This document shows, piece after piece, positions 58,882 to 64,000 of a stretch of 64,000 nucleotides of DNA. The notes beneath the pieces are model-generated. The model made no database searches, had not been told where the DNA came from, and saw only the letters and a program-made list of their open reading frames with translations. The stretch spans positions 3,962,906-4,026,905 of the forward strand of contig CP053165.1 of NCBI GenBank assembly GCA_014607495.2, read 5' to 3'. Source of the DNA: Carposina sasakii. Its lineage: Eukaryota; Arthropoda; Insecta; Lepidoptera; Carposinidae. Both the position numbers and the translations under genes were made by a program. Within the stretch, counting starts at the first letter, position 1. Each line of letters begins with the position of its first letter.

Positions 58882-61800
58882 ATGTTGCGAATAAAAATTC
58901 ATATAGTACTAAGTGCTATTGGTGTGTTACTAGGGATATCAGCATTTATATGTTTTTGCCTTGTATACGCAAATATCGAAGCTGGGATGTGGGCTTTAAT
59001 GTCTGGTAAGTTTTCCTCTTCTTTGCTACATTTGATTTTATTATAAACATTTAAAATTCCACTTTTTGGTTTGGAGTGATTCTACATAGGGGCAATGTAA
59101 AGTAAGTAGGCGGCACTATGGTTAAAGTTTAAAATTTATGATAATTCATGCATGGCAATAACAATATAATAAAATAGGACATTGGCCTAACTGCTTTCTT
59201 TGTTACAACCTTAGAACATTGTCCTATCAGTTATTGGTTAAGCACTCATATTCGAACTTCTGATAAGCTAAAATGCGTCTTTATTATACTAGGTACATTC
59301 ACCTTGTATAAAACTCAATTTTTATATACTTAACTATTTCATGTTCATGCCTTGTTTACAACTACCTAAGTAGTGGCCCCTCAGCAGCCTGACTTGCTAG
59401 AATCCTAGTATAGTCCAATAGTAGATAGAGCCTTCTTAAACCTTCCCCATTCAAATAGTTAGAACACAGAGAAAATGTCATCAAACACATTTGTTGCCAT
59501 CTACACCACTATGTAAGGTATGTGCTGGTTTTTAATCTCACTGACTATGTGTCTATTTTGCATAGACTTTTCTAGAGGTGTCACCAAACTGGTGTATGTT
59601 TTATCATACAACACTTTCTGTAGTCCACGCAGACATCACAGTCCCAGTCACAGGGGTCCACCAGAAGACCTTAGGGATCTTAGTGTGAGACTAGGTCAAT
59701 GTGTTGTTAAGTGTGTGAATATTAAAAAAATATATAAGTATTATATTATGGGTAGTATCACTTATATATAAAAAATGTTTGTTTCAGGTATACATGCAGC
59801 TCTAGCATTGATGTTGCATTGCCACTACCTGAGGGAGTCCCTACATGTCAACTTTTCTAGAAGAGCTCTGCAATACATTGGAGATTTTGGCATGGTTGGA
59901 TTTGTCTCCGGCTTGGCCCTGACACTATTCTATATATTCTTGGAAATCTACTATAAAACTAGTAAGTAAACTAGTAATATAAATAGAAAGTTAATAGGTT
60001 GCCAACAGATAACAAATGTGTGCATTGGATCAACATTTATGTATTATATTGAGTTCTTTTGCTGTACTGCACTTAGCATTCTTTAACAATTTTCAATCAT
60101 ATATTTAAATAACTAACCATAGTGAGTCATATATGCAGAATATACAGGATGTAACAAAAAAGGTATGTTAAGCGAAAAGCTATATGAAGAGCCCACTGTA
60201 GAGAACCTATCCACAAAATTTGAGACCCGAAATCACATGTTTATTTTTCCAGATAGTATGGAGAATTTTTAAATATCTCAGGAATTTTCATACAATCTTG
60301 AAAAATAAAAATGTGATTTCGAGTCTCAAATTTTGGAAATAGGTTCTCTATAGTGGGCTATTTACATAGCTTTACGCTTAACATACCCTTTCTGTTACAC
60401 ACTGTATATCAAATAAAACATTGTACCTAACCTTAAGGTAGGTATTATGTTTAGTGATATAATGATTTATATGCTGATAGTATTATAAGTAAACAAAGTC
60501 ATTTGAACATGCACATTTACACACTTGATTGATATTAATTTAATTGTATTATTATTACCAGTTCTGTTGATAATACTAATTCAAGATTACTGAATTCTAT
60601 TATATTGTCACCTTTACAATATCCAATATTACATAGACAGGTGTATGAAATGAGGTAGCCAATGAGGTAGCCACAACACAGGGTTAAAAAGGACATCCCA
60701 TAGCCATATTTTGCATAGTGTTAGTGTGGAGAGATGTTATGGTCAATGACAAGTTACTAGCTTATCTTTATATGTATGTTATATTAATTAACAATGGGGT
60801 AGTTTCCTATGGTTGAATCTTAATAATATTTTATGCTTATCAGAATAAATTATTAAAACCCTACCTATCTGTAAATTTACAATTTGATTATGTGTCCAAA
60901 TGAGGTAGTAATAAGCCTTCAAAGTTAAGTGGGCAAATCCATTTTACAAATGTGAAATTAATTGAAAATTACAACATCACATGTCCACCTACTTTATTTA
61001 CAGCAACTTTTGTTCTGTGACCATATTTGCAAACGCAATATTTAATATAGCTGTAGAACAAAATTTCTTTCACGCGCATACAAGTTACTGAAAGAGTGAT
61101 GTCACATAGTGGTAGCCGTTTGTATGGAGCATTTTTTGGCAAGTCTAAAATTGTGATTTTGATATCGTTATATCCCGGAAAGTTTTCACGATAGCGAAGT
61201 TTTTCTTTCGCAAATGTTTATTTTATTTTATGATCTTTCGATATAAATACAAATAAAAAACTGTCAACTACCCTATTATATGATCACTAAAAATATTATA
61301 ATGGAGAAGTTGCCATCAGAACTGTCTTAACTAGCATTTAGTGCCTAAGTTTTAACTGGATTAGCATACATCTCGTTCAGTTCATGGCATGTCAAAAAGA
61401 AGGATTAGTTTAAACTTGCTATTACCACATGTAGGGGCAAAAGTGAAAAATAGGATGGAAATGCCTACCTTTGAAGTGGAATGTATCTGGTGTTGGTAGT
61501 TGCGCAGGCGCCTGGCAGTCCAGTTGATGAATTTACCAGTATTGTAGGTTTCCTCCTTCGCCAATCCGTACATAAGACAAAGGTGTGACACTCGCGAGGT
61601 ATCCTGCTGATTTTCCTTCCTGGTTGACGGGACAATCGGTATGTCGACTGAACCGGGGTAGATACTCCGACTAAATGCGACGACGCCAGCTCATTGGCAG
61701 CTGACGTTTGGGTATACTTTACTTTGTTTACCCGCGTTTCTATTAGGATAGGAAAGGATAAGGAAATACAAGGAATTGACACGACAAAGCGCGCCAAATA

Positions 61801-62103
61801 TGAACTTATACCTAACACCACAGAGCATAATAATAAAGTCTGCAACTGTATTTTGGGAGGCAGGAGATATTATAGTGCACAAATGTGTGCGCAAACCAGC
61901 TCTATTCCACCCTTACAGTCCTAATTCAAATTGTTTTTATCGCAGGTGTGGTGCCAATCGCAACCAGTGTCATCATCAGGATGGTGTGGTCCTTCATGAT
62001 GATGAAGTGGGGCCTGGCTCTGTACTACATCACCAAGGCGTACCTGCGCACCTACAACGATCACCAGCTCTTCTCTGAAAACCCTAATATTGAAGAAACA
62101 TAA
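58882..62103 (+). CDS. Slc48a1: HRG1/SLC48A1-type heme transporter
   Basis: Three exons 58882-59005, 59788-59961, 61946-62103; GT-AG junctions, matching phases, 456 nt, 151 aa (human HRG1 is about 146). Four hydrophobic segments at about 7-29, 33-55, 70-96 and 104-128, the HRG1 topology. The last segment holds VWSF...KWG, aligning with the VWSF..FKW motif of animal HRG1, and is followed by 'KAYLRTY', the counterpart of the C-terminal FARKY-type aromatic/basic motif. HRG1 proteins move heme out of endolysosomes or across the plasma membrane; activity depends on acidic pH. AATAAA at 62385-62390 fits the transcript end. Assigned by motif and topology; another small tetraspan protein is possible. 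Confidence 0.78.
60143..60406. mobile_element. Fold-back MITE in HRG1 intron 2
   Basis: Arms of about 115 bp: 'tacaggatgtaacaaaaaag' and 'gtatgttaagcgaaaagcta' on the left, mirrored on the right to '..gttacacactgta'. The outer sequence resembles the ends of 31411-31988 (MITE family C). Confidence 0.8.
61469..61690 (-). other. Possible antisense coding exon inside HRG1 intron 2
   Basis: The minus strand is open for 74 codons with protein-like composition and ends at a consensus-like donor (AAAG/GTAGGC, donor at 61468-61467). From the first in-frame ATG (61573) it reads 35 codons, 'MYGLAKEETYNTGKFINWTA' onward. Codon use is GC-richer than the surrounding intron. No family was recognised and no following exon was located in 59962-61468, so it may be a gene fragment. 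Confidence 0.3.
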
Positions 62104-64000
62104 TTTAAGAATTGGAATGTAAGTTTTTTTTTTCTTTTAACTGTGCTGTGAGGTTTTTTGTTTACTCTTTTAGTATTGGCATGAGGAATTAAATATGTAA
62201 AATTTTGTTCCCATATCATTATTATTAAGGTGCAAAGTACATATTTAATTGCATATGACTGTACCAGGCTATGGCGATTTTTTTGTAAATCAGAATTTTC
62301 TTTCCAATGGTGCCAACATCCTGTATAATAATTCTAAGTCCATGTATGTTTATTTTCTTTTACCTTATCAGTTTTGCAGATATCAATAAAGTTAATGATA
62401 AATATTATTATTTATCTGTCTACATAAATAATAATATCTTCTATGCTGCTCTGGCAGTGAAAAAAAAAGCATAATACTACAGCTGCTTCTCTTCCCGGGC
62501 ATACTGTACAAGTCAGTAGAGGGACAAGAGGCTCTTGGTGTTTTGTAGGAGATGGCTGACCACCAGTGTGATTATATGTATGTATGTAAATAATAATACT
62601 ATATATAATGTATACCTGGGTGTCTTATGATTAAATTAAACTAATGACTAAAGTCATGAATCCTCTCTCTTACAATTAAAGTAACAAGCCTGAATAATGG
62701 CATTTTCTATTAATTTATGTCATTTGATAGACATTAAAATTTCTTAGCATATGCCACAAGAAAAAGACTTGATAAATCTTAATGATCTCCAAAATTATGT
62801 ATTTGTGAGGTAGATAGAATACATTACATACCCCTTATATACGGTGGCGATCAAAAAATACCCTGTATAGCTAAGTACCCCCTCTATTTAGAAATCTGGG
62901 GAGTAAAATCTGACTGAAGCTTAAAAAAAACTTTATGTTGCACACTCCGTCGTTTAGGAGGGGTGAGGTATTTAAATTAAGTTACTGTGATACTTTGATA
63001 AAACCACTTCAGATCGGAGTTAACGAAAATTTTACAGAAAACTAAATTCAATGTAACTCTATAAAAAGTTTGTTTTATAAAGTCAGATTGCTGCCTAGCC
63101 TATACAATGGGTTAAGAATATTGGCAAATAAATTTCAAAATAACAATAAATACAATTCAAGATTAGTATTTTTAAAGTGACTTATAATTATTTAATTTTA
63201 CTTATAATTAATTATTTTTTCTACTCGTCAATATCACTGGTTGCTCCATTTTAATTTTGACATAATATATAAGACTTTAATTTATGTTTATAAATATTTA
63301 TAAAATTACAATAATAGTATAGTAGTCTTTATTCAATTAAATATTTAACGACATTTTATTACTTGGTTATTATAATGAAAAGTAGTTTTATAGGCAAAAG
63401 AAACAGGTTTTATATATGATATAGGCACTTAGATTTATAACTTAGGTTTTTTGCGTCGGGTTAAAAAAGCAGTTTTTTTTTCAGGTAAATAGATTAAAGA
63501 TCTAGGAAGAAAGTCTAATAAAATACAGGTTTATAATAAAACCTCTTAATATATCTAGTAGGTAAGCACCTAACTTCAGTCTGAATTTGAATATATTATT
63601 TTAGTCATTGTTAGAATAATCTAAGTTCTTTATATTAGACTATCTTACCTAACCCTAACATATTTAAGCCCAAGCAGTGTTTGCTTAATTTTAAATGACG
63701 TCTAACTAAACATACATATTACTTAAGTTAGTAAAAACAAAATTAATACTAATGCGTGTTAATCGACGTTTAAAATTATTCTAGAATTACCACAGACTTG
63801 CTAACTTCCCTGCGTAAGGCGTAGTCCTGGATTCTATTTAATTTGTCAAATAGCACATAATAATATCGTCTTGCTCTTTTTTAAACAAACAGAAAGAGAC
63901 GCCGCGTCTGATAGACGTTATTTAAAATTAATCCGAGGGTTAAAGAGTTAGTGCAAATGGGGTTTTGTCTGACCACTTTGGTTCGACCAAGGATTTATGT
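62104..64000. other. HRG1 3' UTR then unassigned AT-rich DNA
   Basis: The 3' UTR probably ends just after AATAAA at 62385. Downstream there is a MITE-A-like end near 62840-62868 ('ggtggcgatcaaaaaatacc' then ctgtata) and retroposon remnants near 62490-62580. No gene is supported up to the window edge. Confidence 0.5.

Overview
The window is nuclear DNA of an insect, most likely a moth or butterfly (Lepidoptera). The evidence is: short genes with GT-AG introns; a ZAD-type C2H2 zinc-finger gene (a family expanded in insects); dense MITEs; tRNA-derived SINEs with the tail motif 'ccttagggatctta..tgggactaggtcaatgtgttgt'; and dispersed retroposon ends of a kind I associate with Lepidoptera ('ggacgcccgcgactccgtcc', 'ggcctacgtccagcag' followed by tgatgatgat). 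The order is an inference from these repeats; I could not search a database.

Layout. Positions 1-13,900 hold no recognisable host gene, only transposon remnants: MITEs, SINE pieces, fold-back elements, and a 1.8 kb TIR element carrying two internal tandem arrays. Positions 13,919-22,458 are one complete, apparently recent endogenous retrovirus of the insect errantivirus (Gypsy/Metaviridae) type. It has 428-bp LTRs differing at one base, a 4-bp ATGC target duplication, a tRNA-Ser-type primer site, gag, pol and env, plus a small membrane-protein ORF overlapping the start of env. Its expression signals can be read directly: a TTTAAAC slippery heptamer with a stem-loop 8 nt downstream at the gag/pol overlap, and an AUG-bearing leader exon whose GTAAGT donor joins in frame to two separate acceptors, one for env and one for the small ORF. 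Positions 22,463-33,150 are again repeats.

Host genes lie at 33.5-62.4 kb. They are a short winged-helix-like (DUF4777-type) ORF (+, 33,542-33,793); the V-ATPase V1 subunit D gene (-, 46,748 down to 35,759, six coding exons, 248 aa); a ZAD/C2H2 zinc-finger gene (+, 47,997-49,881, four exons, 414 aa) head-to-head with it; and an HRG1/SLC48A1-type heme transporter (+, 58,882-62,103, three exons, 151 aa). The V-ATPase subunit D gene carries a second, equal-length (93 nt) last coding exon at 38,738-38,830, which predicts two isoforms with different C-termini.

Mobile elements are layered over these genes. A decayed RTE-type LINE sits in a V-ATPase intron. A full-length 5.2 kb I-clade-like LINE (11-bp target duplication, ORF1/ORF2 overlapping as ATGA, one frameshift in ORF2) lies about 160 bp upstream of the heme-transporter start codon. 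A 400-bp retroposon whose 3' end resembles that LINE's 3' end lies just upstream of the zinc-finger gene. V-ATPase proton pumping and HRG1 heme transport both act at endolysosomal membranes, but the repeat-rich spacing gives no sign that the genes are co-regulated.
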